This document shows positions 1 through 8,869 of a stretch of DNA of 64,000 nt, one piece after another. The position numbers were made by a program, and so were the translations under genes. The DNA comes from Luteimonas sp. MC1825 (lineage in GTDB: Bacteria > Pseudomonadota > Gammaproteobacteria > Xanthomonadales > Xanthomonadaceae). The stretch's first letter is position 1, and each line of letters begins with the position of its first letter. The stretch is from contig NZ_CP061714.1 of assembly GCF_014764385.1 (NCBI RefSeq), forward strand, positions 310,001 to 374,000. The letters run 5' to 3'. The notes under the pieces were generated by a model. It was given only the letters and a program-made list of their open reading frames with translations, was not told the origin of the DNA and did not search any database.

Positions 1-763
1 GCAGCCGATCGCCACCGCGCTGTTCGCGGACTCGCCGTTCACCGAGGGCCAGCCCAACGGCTACCTCAGCTGGCGCTCGCACATCTGGACCGACACCGAC
101 CCCGACCGCACCGGCATGCTCGATTTCGTGTTCGAGGACGGCTTCGGCTACGAGCGCTACGTCGACTACCTGCTCGACGTGCCGATGTACTTCAGCTACC
201 GCGACGGCATCTATCACGACGCCAGCGGCCAGAGCTTCCGCGACTTCATGCAAGGCCGCCTGCCGGTGCTGCCGGGCGCGTTGCCGACCATGACCGACTG
301 GTCCGACCACATGACCACCGCGTTCCCGGAAGTACGCATGAAGAAGTTCCTGGAAATGCGCGGCGCCGATGGCGGGCCGTGGAACCGGCTGTGCGCGCTG
401 CCGGCCTTCTGGGTCGGCCTGCTGTACGACGATGCCGCGCTGGATGCCGCCTGGGACCTGGTGAAGGATTTCAGCCGCGACGAACGCCACGCGCTGCGCG
501 ACGGCGTTCCGAAGCACGCCTTCAAGCTGAAGTTCCGCGACGGCACCGTGCGCGACCTGGCGCAGCGCGCGCTGGAGATCGCCTCCGCCGGCCTCGCGCG
601 CCGCGCGCGCCGCAACGACGAAGGCCAGGACGAGACCCGCTTCCTCGAGCCTCTGGTCGAATACGTGATGGCCAACGAAACCCCCGCCGAACGCAAGCTC
701 GCGCTGTACCACGGCGAATGGGCCGGAAACATCGATCGCGTCTTCCGCGAGTTTGCGTACTGA
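1..763 (+). CDS. gshA: Glutamate-cysteine ligase, C-terminal part (5' end outside window)
   Basis: The frame is open from base 2 to the TGA at 761-763, so about 253 C-terminal residues are present of an expected 450 or so. It matches the plant/proteobacterial class of glutamate-cysteine ligase, seen in stretches such as [35 protein letters not shown] and [19 protein letters not shown]. The enzyme joins glutamate and cysteine with ATP in the first step of glutathione synthesis, in the cytosol. This suits the nearby glutathione users (GST at 3578, frmA and fghA at 5038-6989). The stop lies 19 bases before the ppc start, so the two may be co-transcribed. The N-terminal part cannot be judged. Confidence 0.9.
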   Translation, partial: QPIATALFADSPFTEGQPNGYLSWRSHIWTDTDPDRTGMLDFVFEDGFGYERYVDYLLDVPMYFSYRDGIYHDASGQSFRDFMQGRLPVLPGALPTMTDWSDHMTTAFPEVRMKKFLEMRGADGGPWNRLCALPAFWVGLLYDDAALDAAWDLVKDFSRDERHALRDGVPKHAFKLKFRDGTVRDLAQRALEIASAGLARRARRNDEGQDETRFLEPLVEYVMANETPAERKLALYHGEWAGNIDRVFREFAY

Positions 764-782
764 GATCGGTAGCCTGCAAGGC

Positions 783-3536
783 ATGAGCAAGCACTCTCCG
801 GAATCCCAGGACCTCGACGCGCCGCTGCGTGAGCAGCTCGACTTTGCCGGGACCGATACGTTGCTGCGCGATGACGTGCGCCGGCTGGGCGGGATGGTCG
901 GCGAGATGCTGTCCGAACAGGTATCGCCGGCGTTGCTGGCGCAGGTGGAGACGGTGCGGCGGGCGGCGATCGCGCGGCGCGAGAGCGGGGCGCCGATCGA
1001 TGAGCTGGCCGGGCACCTGGCCGCCGTGTCGCTGGACGACGCCGATGCGCTGGTGCGTGCGTTCTCGGCGTGGTTCAGCGCGATCAACCTGGCCGAGCGG
1101 GTGCACCGCATCCGCCGCCGTCGCGACCACCAGCGCAGCGACGAGGGGCCGCAGCCGGGCGGGCTGGAGGCGGTGCTCGGCGCGCTGCATGCCGATGGCG
1201 TGACGCTCGGCGAGCTGCAGGCACTGCTGCCCGCGCTGTGGGTGGAGCCGGTGTTCACCGCGCATCCCACCGAGGCCGTGCGCCGCGCGCTGCTGGCCAA
1301 GGAGTCGGTGATCGTGGAGCGGCTGGTGGCCGACATCGACCGCACGCGCACGCCGGACGAGCGCCGCAGCGACGAGTCGCGCATCCGCCAGGCGCTGGCC
1401 ACCACCTGGCAGACCTCGGAAGCGCCACCGCTGAAGCCCACCGTGACCGACGAGGTCGAACACATCGGCCACTACCTCGGCGTGCTGTTTCGGGTGCTGC
1501 CGGCGTTCTACGAAGTGTTCGCCGATGCCGTGGACGCCATCTGGGGCGAGCGCATCGCGCTGCCCAACGTGTTGCGCTTCGGCACCTGGGTGGGCGGCGA
1601 CATGGACGGCAACCCCAACGTGGGCGCCGACACCATCGAGGCCGCGCTGGCCGCGCAGCGCGCGCAGGTGCTGGGCCAGTACCGCGCGGAGCTGGCGGCG
1701 CTGGGCCAGGTGCTTACCCAGAGCCGCGGCCGCGCCGGCGTGGACGACGCGGTGGACGCACGGCTCGCCGCGTACAAGGCGCTGATGCCAAAGGCCGCGG
1801 CGCGCCTGCGCGCGCGCCAGGCGGACATGCCCTATCGGCAGCTGATGGAGCTGATGTCGGCGCGGCTGGCGGCGACCGCAGCCGACGAGGGCGCGCCGGC
1901 CGGCGCGGCATATGCCGGCGTGGACGACTTCCTCGACGACCTCGGGCTCATCGACGCCAGCCTTGCGCACCATCGCGGCCAGCACGCGGGCCTGTTCGCG
2001 CTGCGGCGCCTGTTGCGGCGCGTGCGCAGCTTCGGCTTCCACCTCGCCGCACTCGACCTGCGCCAGGACTCGGCCGCGCACGATGCCGCGCTCGCCGCGC
2101 TGGAAGGTGACGACGACTGGGCCACGCAGCCGCTCGACGCGCGCCTCGCGCGCCTGCATGCGCTGATCGATGCGCCGCAGCCGCGCGTGCCGGCCGCCGA
2201 CGCCGCCAAGGCCGCGCTCGACGTGTTCCGTGCGGTGACCACCGCGCGCGCGCGCTACGGCGACGCCGCCTTCGGCCCCTATATCGTCAGCATGAGCCGC
2301 AGTGCCGCCGATGCACTCGCGGTGCTGGCGCTGGCGCGCATCGCCGGCTGCGTCGAGGGCGACGGCGCAGGCGAAGTGCCGCTGGATGTCGCGCCGTTGT
2401 TCGAGACCGTCGACGACCTCGATGCCGCCGCCGGCGTGATGCACGCACTGTTCGACGACCCGGTGTACCGCCGCCACGTGCGCGCCCGCGGCGATCGCCA
2501 GATCGTGATGCTCGGTTATTCCGACAGCGCCAAGGACAGCGGCCTGCTGGCTTCGCGCTGGGCGCTGCAGCGTGCGCAGGTCGACCTGATGCGGCTGGCG
2601 CGCGAGGCCGGCGTGCGCCTGGTGTTCTTCCACGGCCGCGGCGGCTCGGTAAGCCGCGGCGGCGGCAAGACCGAACGCGCGATCATCGCCGCGCCGCGCG
2701 GCACCGTCGACGGCCGCCTGCGCGTCACCGAGCAGGGCGAGGTGATCCACCGCAAGTACGGCATCCGTGCACTCGCGCTGCGCAACCTCGAGCAGATGAC
2801 CGGCGCGGTGCTGCGCGCCAGCCTGCGGCCGCGTTCGCCGGAGCCGCGCGTGCAGGCCTGGCGTGCGATCGCCGATCGCCTGTCCGCGGACTCGCGCGCC
2901 TGCTACCGCGCGCTGGTGCACGAGGATCCCGGCTTCAACGCCTACTTCCGCGCGGCGACGCCGGTGGACGTGATCGAGCGCCTGCAGATCGGCTCGCGGC
3001 CATCGCGGCGCCGCGATGGCGGCATCGCCAACCTGCGCGCCATTCCCTGGGTGTTCGCCTGGTCGCAGAACCGCTCCGGGCTGACCGGCTGGTATGGCGT
3101 GGGCCATGCGCTGCAACGCGGCATCGACGAGCACGGCCTCGACGCCATGGCCGAGCTCGCGCGCGACTGGCATTTCTTCGCCGCCATGCTCGACGACGTG
3201 GAAATGCTGCTGGCCAAATCCGACCTCGCCATCTTCGAGCGCTACTCGCGCCTGGCCGGTGACGCCCATGACGTGTTTTTCCCGGGCATCGCCGCGGAGT
3301 TCGCGCGCACCCGCGACAGCATCCTGGCCATCAAGGGCGCCGACAGGCTGCTGGCGGGCGATTACCGCCTGCGCCTGTCGATCCGCCTGCGCAATCCCTA
3401 CGTCGACCCGATCAGCCTGCTGCAGGTGGAGCTGCTGCGCCGCTGGCGCGCGGGCGGCAGCGCGGATGACGCGACCCTGCGCGCGCTGTTCGCGACCGTC
3501 AACGGCATCGCGGCCGGGGTGCAGAACACCGGCTGA
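783..3536 (+). CDS. ppc: Phosphoenolpyruvate carboxylase
   Basis: This 917-residue protein carboxylates PEP to oxaloacetate, replenishing the TCA cycle. It has the usual family length and motifs: FTAHPTEAVRR with the catalytic His near residue 161, GTWVGGDMDGNPNV, VMLGYSDSAKDSG, the glycine loop FFHGRGGSVSRGGG near residue 617, IPWVFAWSQNRSGLTGWYG, and the C-terminal end VNGIAAGVQNTG that contributes to the aspartate site. I chose the ATG at 783, which follows a weak purine-rich CAAGG; a TTG further upstream overlaps gshA and would add ten residues not typical of the family. With maeB (24775) it makes up the PEP/pyruvate/C4-acid node seen in this window. Confidence 0.97.
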   Translation: MSKHSPESQDLDAPLREQLDFAGTDTLLRDDVRRLGGMVGEMLSEQVSPALLAQVETVRRAAIARRESGAPIDELAGHLAAVSLDDADALVRAFSAWFSAINLAERVHRIRRRRDHQRSDEGPQPGGLEAVLGALHADGVTLGELQALLPALWVEPVFTAHPTEAVRRALLAKESVIVERLVADIDRTRTPDERRSDESRIRQALATTWQTSEAPPLKPTVTDEVEHIGHYLGVLFRVLPAFYEVFADAVDAIWGERIALPNVLRFGTWVGGDMDGNPNVGADTIEAALAAQRAQVLGQYRAELAALGQVLTQSRGRAGVDDAVDARLAAYKALMPKAAARLRARQADMPYRQLMELMSARLAATAADEGAPAGAAYAGVDDFLDDLGLIDASLAHHRGQHAGLFALRRLLRRVRSFGFHLAALDLRQDSAAHDAALAALEGDDDWATQPLDARLARLHALIDAPQPRVPAADAAKAALDVFRAVTTARARYGDAAFGPYIVSMSRSAADALAVLALARIAGCVEGDGAGEVPLDVAPLFETVDDLDAAAGVMHALFDDPVYRRHVRARGDRQIVMLGYSDSAKDSGLLASRWALQRAQVDLMRLAREAGVRLVFFHGRGGSVSRGGGKTERAIIAAPRGTVDGRLRVTEQGEVIHRKYGIRALALRNLEQMTGAVLRASLRPRSPEPRVQAWRAIADRLSADSRACYRALVHEDPGFNAYFRAATPVDVIERLQIGSRPSRRRDGGIANLRAIPWVFAWSQNRSGLTGWYGVGHALQRGIDEHGLDAMAELARDWHFFAAMLDDVEMLLAKSDLAIFERYSRLAGDAHDVFFPGIAAEFARTRDSILAIKGADRLLAGDYRLRLSIRLRNPYVDPISLLQVELLRRWRAGGSADDATLRALFATVNGIAAGVQNTG

Positions 3537-3577
3537 GCGGCGCTAGACTTCGCGGACCCGACCACGGAACCGCCGCC

Positions 3578-4216
3578 ATGTCCGCACCGCGCGAAGAACT
3601 CGTCTTCCACACCCACCCCATGTCGCGCGGCCGCATCGTGCGCTGGATGCTCGAAGAGCTGGGCGTCGAATACCGCACGGTGGTGCAGGAGTACGGCGGC
3701 AGCATGAAGTCGGCCGAGTACCTGGCCATCAACCCGATGGGCAAGGTGCCGGCGCTGCAGCACCGCGGCGTGGTGGTCACCGAAGCCGCGGCGATCTGCG
3801 CCTATCTTGCCGACGCCTTCCCGCAGGCCGGCCTGGCCCCGGCGCTGGACGACCCGGCGCGCGGGACCTACCTGCGCTGGATGTTCTTCGCCGCCGGCCC
3901 GGTGGAGGCCGCCGTCAGCGCGCGCGCGATGGGGTTGCTGGCGCCCGCCGAAAAGGCCGGCATGGTCGGCTACGGCAGCTACGAGCACACCGTTGATGCG
4001 CTGGAGCAGGCGGCCGCGGCGGCATCGCCGTGGCTGTTGGGCGAGCGCTTCAGCGCGGCCGATGTCTACGTCGGTGGCCAGGTCGACTTCGGCCTGGGAT
4101 TCAAGTCGATCCCGGAGCGCCCGGCGTTCACCGCCTGGGCCGAACGCCTGCGCGCGCGGCCGGCCTACCAGCGGGCGCAGGCGCTGGACAATGCGCTGAT
4201 GCCCGCGCGCGGCTAG
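3578..4216 (+). CDS. Glutathione S-transferase family protein
   Basis: This 212-residue cytosolic protein has an N-terminal thioredoxin-like GST domain (residues about 8-85) with the glutathione-binding NPMGKVPAL (cis-Pro) and TEAAAICAYLADAF segments, followed by an all-helical C-terminal domain. GSTs of this type conjugate glutathione to electrophiles or act as thiol reductases; the substrate cannot be told from sequence. A TAGACT sequence about 30 bases before the ATG resembles the -10 boxes seen elsewhere in this window. Its TAG stop overlaps the stop of the convergent TfoX-N gene: the four bases CTAG at 4213-4216 hold both stops. Confidence 0.9.
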   Translation: MSAPREELVFHTHPMSRGRIVRWMLEELGVEYRTVVQEYGGSMKSAEYLAINPMGKVPALQHRGVVVTEAAAICAYLADAFPQAGLAPALDDPARGTYLRWMFFAAGPVEAAVSARAMGLLAPAEKAGMVGYGSYEHTVDALEQAAAAASPWLLGERFSAADVYVGGQVDFGLGFKSIPERPAFTAWAERLRARPAYQRAQALDNALMPARG

Positions 4217-4614
4217 CCCGGCTTTTCGGGCAGCCGCCGCGGTTTCGGCTTGGCCTTCGGTTTCGGCTCCGGCATCAGCGCGGCAGTGTCGAGCAGGAGC
4301 TGCTTCAGCGCTTCGGCATCGTCCAGCAGTTCATCGGCGACGGGATAGTCCTTCGCGCCGGGATACGGAGGCCGCAGTGGCAGGCCCGGTGCCAGGCGCG
4401 CCACTGCGGCGGAGGGTTTCACGAACAGGCTGTTGTCGCAGGCGAAAGCCACGACCTTGCCGTCCACGTAGACCGCGTACTCGCCGAACAGCTTCCTGTG
4501 GGTCAGGCGCTCGCCAAGCGCGGCCTGTTCGGCGATGTAGGCGAGGAAGTGCGGGTCGGTGGCCATGCGGGGATCGGTTGTTGCCCTGGGGCGATGGGTG
4601 GATGGTGCATGCAT
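4213..4614 (-). CDS. TfoX N-terminal domain protein
   Basis: A 133-residue protein with a single TfoX-N domain: residues 17-110 include ERLTHRKLFGEYAVYVDGKVV and a following strand-rich part, while the C-terminal tail is basic and proline-rich (PKPKAKPKPRRLPEKPG). It lacks the C-terminal TfoX/Sxy domain, so a competence role should not be assumed; stand-alone TfoX-N proteins are of unknown function. The ATG at 4614 is preceded by AAGGAAGA at good spacing; an internal ATG at 4566 (MATDPHFLAYI) matches where many homologues begin but has no clear ribosome site. It is divergent from frmR. Confidence 0.8.
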   Translation of the reverse strand: MHAPSTHRPRATTDPRMATDPHFLAYIAEQAALGERLTHRKLFGEYAVYVDGKVVAFACDNSLFVKPSAAVARLAPGLPLRPPYPGAKDYPVADELLDDAEALKQLLLDTAALMPEPKPKAKPKPRRLPEKPG

Positions 4615-4650
4615 CGTCTTCCTTGGCCGCGCTCCCGGTCAAGTGTCGGC

Positions 4651-4672
4651 TGGTATACTCCCCCCCACTATC
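4651..4672 (+). promoter_or_regulatory. frmR promoter with FrmR/CsoR-type operator
   Basis: An extended -10 (TGGTATACT, 4651-4659) runs into a tract of seven C (4660-4666) flanked by matching ends; on the minus strand it reads TAGTGGGGGGGAGTATA. Known FrmR and RcnR operators consist of a G/C tract of this kind flanked by TA-rich half-sites. The repressor would cover the -10 and start point. Identity of the site is inferred from similarity and position. Confidence 0.7.
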
Positions 4673-4688
4673 AACCGGGCCGCCCGCA

Positions 4689-6147
<1,459 letters not shown>

Positions 6148-6155
6148 GGTCTGCC

Positions 6156-6989
6156 ATGGAACGCATTGAACACCGCGCCAGCTTCGGTGGCTGGCAGGAC
6201 GTCTACCGGCACCGCTCCGAGGTACTCGGCTGCGACATGACCGTCGGCGTGTACTTCCCGCCGCAGGCCGCCGACGGCCCCTGCCCGGTGCTGTACTGGC
6301 TCTCGGGCCTGACCTGCAACGAGCAGAACTTCATCACCAAGGCCGGCGCGCAGCGCCATGCCGCCGAGCACGGGATCATCATCGTCGCGCCGGACACCAG
6401 CCCGCGCGGCAACGACGTGCACGACGCCGAGGGCTACGACATCGGCAAGGGCGCGGGTTTCTACGTCAACGCCACGCAGGCGCCGTGGGCGGCGCACTAC
6501 CGCATGTACGACTACATCGTCGACGAGCTGCCGGCGTGGGTGGAAGCCGATCCGTCGGCCAGCGACGCGCGCGCGATCAGCGGCCATTCCATGGGCGGCC
6601 ACGGCGCGCTGACCATCGCCCTGAAGAACCCGGGCCGCTACCGCAGCGTGTCGGCGTTCTCGCCGATCGTGGCGCCGAGCCAGGTGCCGTGGGGCGAGAA
6701 GGCGTTCGCTGCCTACCTCGGCGACGACCGCGCAGCGTGGAAGCGGCACGACGCGGTCGAACTGGTGAAGTCGGCAAAGGAAAAGCTGCCGCTGCTGGTC
6801 GACCAGGGCGATGCCGACGAATTCCTCGCCACCCAGCTGCGCCCCGAGCTGCTGCAGGCCGCCTGCGCAGCGGCGGACCATCCGCTGCAGCTGCGCATGC
6901 AGCCGGGCTACGACCACAGCTACTACTTCATCGCCAGCTTCATCGGCGAGCACATCGCGCACCACGCCAGGGCGCTGCGCTCCGCGTAA
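6156..6989 (+). CDS. fghA: S-formylglutathione hydrolase
   Basis: This 277-residue alpha/beta hydrolase of the esterase D family splits S-formylglutathione into formate and glutathione, the step after FrmA. The nucleophile Ser145 sits in [10 protein letters not shown], Asp221 in DQGDADEFL and His254 in PGYDHSYYF, the full catalytic triad at family positions. The ATG at 6156 follows frmA after eight bases, so translation is probably coupled. Operon partner of frmR and frmA (often also called frmB). Confidence 0.96.
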   Translation: MERIEHRASFGGWQDVYRHRSEVLGCDMTVGVYFPPQAADGPCPVLYWLSGLTCNEQNFITKAGAQRHAAEHGIIIVAPDTSPRGNDVHDAEGYDIGKGAGFYVNATQAPWAAHYRMYDYIVDELPAWVEADPSASDARAISGHSMGGHGALTIALKNPGRYRSVSAFSPIVAPSQVPWGEKAFAAYLGDDRAAWKRHDAVELVKSAKEKLPLLVDQGDADEFLATQLRPELLQAACAAADHPLQLRMQPGYDHSYYFIASFIGEHIAHHARALRSA

Positions 6990-7020
6990 GCCGCTTGTCC
7001 GCTGATCCGCTCGGGTTCAA

Positions 7021-7039
7021 GCTTCGAGCCTGTCGAAGC
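7021..7039. terminator. Stem-loop between fghA and the next gene
   Basis: GCTTCGA and TCGAAGC form a perfect seven-base-pair stem around GCCTG. There is no T tract, so termination is uncertain; it could attenuate read-through from the frm operon or be a fragment of a dispersed repeat. It lies just before the ribosome site of the gene at 7056. Confidence 0.35.
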
Positions 7040-7055
7040 GCAGGGGAGAGCGATC

Positions 7056-7490
7056 ATGGAAACAGGTTCGATGAAGGTGCCGACGAGTATCTGGATCGTC
7101 GGCGTGCTGGCGCTGCTGTGGAACCTGATCGGAGTGGCGGCGTTCACCATGCAGGTGGCGATGCCGGAGCAGGCGCTCGCGGCGATGCCCGCCGACCAGC
7201 GCGCGATCTACGAGGCCACGCCTGCCTGGCTGTATCTCTTCTACGGCCTGGCGACCATTGGCGGTGTGCTCGGGTCCATCGGCCTGCTGCTGCGCAGGCG
7301 CTGGGCGGTGCCTGTGTACCTGCTGGCGCTGGTGGCCCTGGTGGTGCAGGTGCTCGCCAGCTTCGCGGTCACGCCGGCGTGGACCACGGGGGGTGTCTCA
7401 AGCCTCGGTTTCCCGGTGCTCCTGGTGGCGATCGCGCTCGGCCTGTGGTGGTTCGCGCGCTACATGGCCGCGCGCGGGGTCCTGCGCTGA
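7056..7490 (+). CDS. Four-helix inner-membrane protein, function unknown
   Basis: A 144-residue protein with four predicted membrane helices (about 10-32, 55-78, 84-105 and 118-138) and a short periplasmic loop containing MPEQALAAMPADQRAIYEATPAW. I do not recognise a functional family; similar proteins are found in related genomes beside unrelated genes. A good ribosome site (GGGGAGA) precedes the ATG. It may be the last gene of the frm operon but a stem-loop separates it. Its 3' end overlaps the convergent gene by 31 bases (7460-7490), a longer convergent overlap than usual. Confidence 0.75.
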   Translation: METGSMKVPTSIWIVGVLALLWNLIGVAAFTMQVAMPEQALAAMPADQRAIYEATPAWLYLFYGLATIGGVLGSIGLLLRRRWAVPVYLLALVALVVQVLASFAVTPAWTTGGVSSLGFPVLLVAIALGLWWFARYMAARGVLR

Positions 7491-8197
7491 TCCGTGGTAT
7501 CGCTCTGCCGTCGCCCAACCCCCACCGTGTAATCGGTCACGGCGAAGCGGCCGTCGCGCAGGGCCGTGGCGCCGCGCACCAGTTGCAGCGGCGCGGTGAA
7601 CATCGGGCCGTCGCTCACGCAGGTGTGGAATTCGCCGTTCTCGCCGCAGGGGTCGACGGCCGCGGGTAGCGTATCCAGCAAGTCGGCGTCGAAATCGCGG
7701 CCGCTGAAGGCGGCATCGAGCTGCGTGGTGTCGACGCAGCACAGCTGCGCGCGCAACCCGCCGGCGAGCATGTCGCGCGCAAGCGCCGCGCTGTCGGCGC
7801 CGAACAGCGGGAACAGCGCGCTCCAGCCCAGCCGCGCGCACAGGGCTTCGCGCCAGCCGCGGATGTCGGCCAGCAGCAGGTCGCCGAAGGCGATGCGGGT
7901 GATGCCGGGCCAGCGCGCCCGCGCTTCGGCGAGCGTGGCGGCGAAGGCGGCTGCGTAGCAGGCGTTGTCGCAGCCGTCCGGTATGCGCATTTCCAGCAGC
8001 GGCAGCCGGGTAGCCGCGGCCTGCGCGTGCAGCACGTCGGCGCGCACGTGCTGCAGCGATGCGCGCTCCTCGCCCGCGCTGATGGTGGACAGCAGGCCGA
8101 CCACGTCGACCTCGCCGCGCTGGCGCAGGGCCTGCAGCGCCCAGGCCGCGTCCTTGCCGCCGCTCCAGGCCAGCAGTGCGACGGGCCGCGGCGCCAC
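7460..8197 (-). CDS. Dph6-related ATP pyrophosphatase (diphthine-ammonia ligase family, DUF71)
   Basis: A 245-residue protein of the adenine nucleotide alpha-hydrolase (PP-loop) superfamily. It opens with VALLAWSGGKDAAWALQAL, the PP-loop, and carries the family signature CGENGEFHTCVSDGPMF near the C-terminus. Eukaryotic members amidate diphthine, but bacteria lack diphthamide, so the bacterial role is unknown; an ATP-dependent amidation or thiolation is a fair guess. The start is most likely GTG at 8197, six bases after the stop of the upstream gene; a CTG overlapping that stop is the alternative. The last ten or so residues run into the convergent membrane-protein gene. Confidence 0.85.
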   Translation of the reverse strand: MAPRPVALLAWSGGKDAAWALQALRQRGEVDVVGLLSTISAGEERASLQHVRADVLHAQAAATRLPLLEMRIPDGCDNACYAAAFAATLAEARARWPGITRIAFGDLLLADIRGWREALCARLGWSALFPLFGADSAALARDMLAGGLRAQLCCVDTTQLDAAFSGRDFDADLLDTLPAAVDPCGENGEFHTCVSDGPMFTAPLQLVRGATALRDGRFAVTDYTVGVGRRQSDTTDQRRTPRAAM

Positions 8198-8202
8198 GCC
8201 GT

Positions 8203-8544
8203 TCAGCCGGCGCGCACGTCGCGCAGTTCCCAGGCGCTGCCGGCCAGCAGGCGCATGCGGTGCTTGAAGACCGCGCCCGGCAGGACGGTGTCGGCGACCA
8301 GTTCCACGCGCGTCTCGCGCTGGGTGCCGGTGACGGTGGCGGATGAATCGATCACGCCAAGCGCGGGATCCACTTCGTCCGGTTCGTCCTGCGTGGCGCG
8401 CCAGCGCTGGAACAGGCCGTCGCCGCGCAGCGCGTCCTGCAGCTCGCGGGCAAAGGCGTCGGCACCCTGGGCAATGAAGGCGAACTCGCCCGCGGCGCGG
8501 GTGCGTTCCGGGTCGGGCAGGGCAATGAGGTAGCGCGTGGACAT
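8203..8544 (-). CDS. Hypothetical protein in operon with the Dph6-like gene
   Basis: A 113-residue soluble protein beginning MSTRYLIALPDPERTRAAG, with a TTGGAG ribosome site before ATG 8544. I recognise no domain. The middle of the protein (DEVDPALGVIDSSATVTG, then a strand-rich half ending in LLAGSAWELRDVRAG) looks like a small alpha/beta fold without catalytic-looking motifs. It is directly followed by the Dph6-like gene with a five-base gap, so the two are probably translated from one message. No signal peptide or membrane segment. Confidence 0.7.
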   Translation of the reverse strand: MSTRYLIALPDPERTRAAGEFAFIAQGADAFARELQDALRGDGLFQRWRATQDEPDEVDPALGVIDSSATVTGTQRETRVELVADTVLPGAVFKHRMRLLAGSAWELRDVRAG

Positions 8545-8586
8545 GGGCGTCTCCAAGGCTGCGTTGGCCCCAGCTTAGCCGGCGGC

Positions 8587-8631
8587 GGCGTGAGTCCGGC
8601 GTGCCCACCCCCGGCACGGCGGCGTCACGCC
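8587..8631 (-). terminator. Nested stem-loop after the small DUF3149-like gene
   Basis: GGCGTGA/TCACGCC forms the outer arms and CGTGCC/GGCACG the inner arms of one hairpin, located just beyond the stop of the 54-residue gene. No clear T tract follows on the minus strand, so it may be a pause or stabilising structure rather than a strong terminator. Confidence 0.4.
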
Positions 8632-8640
8632 ATCACGCAG

Positions 8641-8805
8641 TCACGGCGTGCCCAGGCGCTTGCGTTCCGCTTCACGCGCCTCGGCGCGCTCGCGGCTGCG
8701 GATGAAAAGCGGCACGCCGATGGTGATTCCGAACATGATCAGCGCGCCACCGATCGTGAGCCAGCCGACCGGCCGGGCGAACAGCTCGACGAAAACAGGA
8801 TGCAT
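8641..8805 (-). CDS. 54-residue single-helix membrane protein (DUF3149-like)
   Basis: A short reading frame with a strong GAGGGAGG ribosome site at proper spacing before ATG 8805. The product begins MHPVFVELFARPVGWLTIG, has one membrane helix at about residues 13-35 and a highly charged cytoplasmic tail rich in Arg and Glu (RSRERAEAREAERKRLGTP). Length and layout resemble the DUF3149 family of tiny gammaproteobacterial membrane proteins, whose role is unknown; that assignment is tentative. It stands alone between the acyltransferase and the operon at 8544, with a hairpin after its stop. Confidence 0.7.
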   Translation of the reverse strand: MHPVFVELFARPVGWLTIGGALIMFGITIGVPLFIRSRERAEAREAERKRLGTP

Positions 8806-8869
8806 GGCAGTCCCTCCCTCTGTGTATCCGGATCATCGGCCGTTGCAGGCCGGCGGGTGTTGACCGCGA

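Noticed and set aside
753..782. Upstream TTG start for ppc
   Set aside because: It lies inside gshA, has no ribosome site, and adds residues absent from the family.
522..3269. A 915-codon open frame on the minus strand opposite ppc
   Set aside because: Its product is His/Arg/Gly-rich low-complexity sequence. Such frames are the usual shadow of high-GC genes; ppc on the other strand is unmistakable.
7021..7039. A further member of the 71-bp family
   Set aside because: It shares only CTTCG with the core, is 19 bp long and has unrelated arms.
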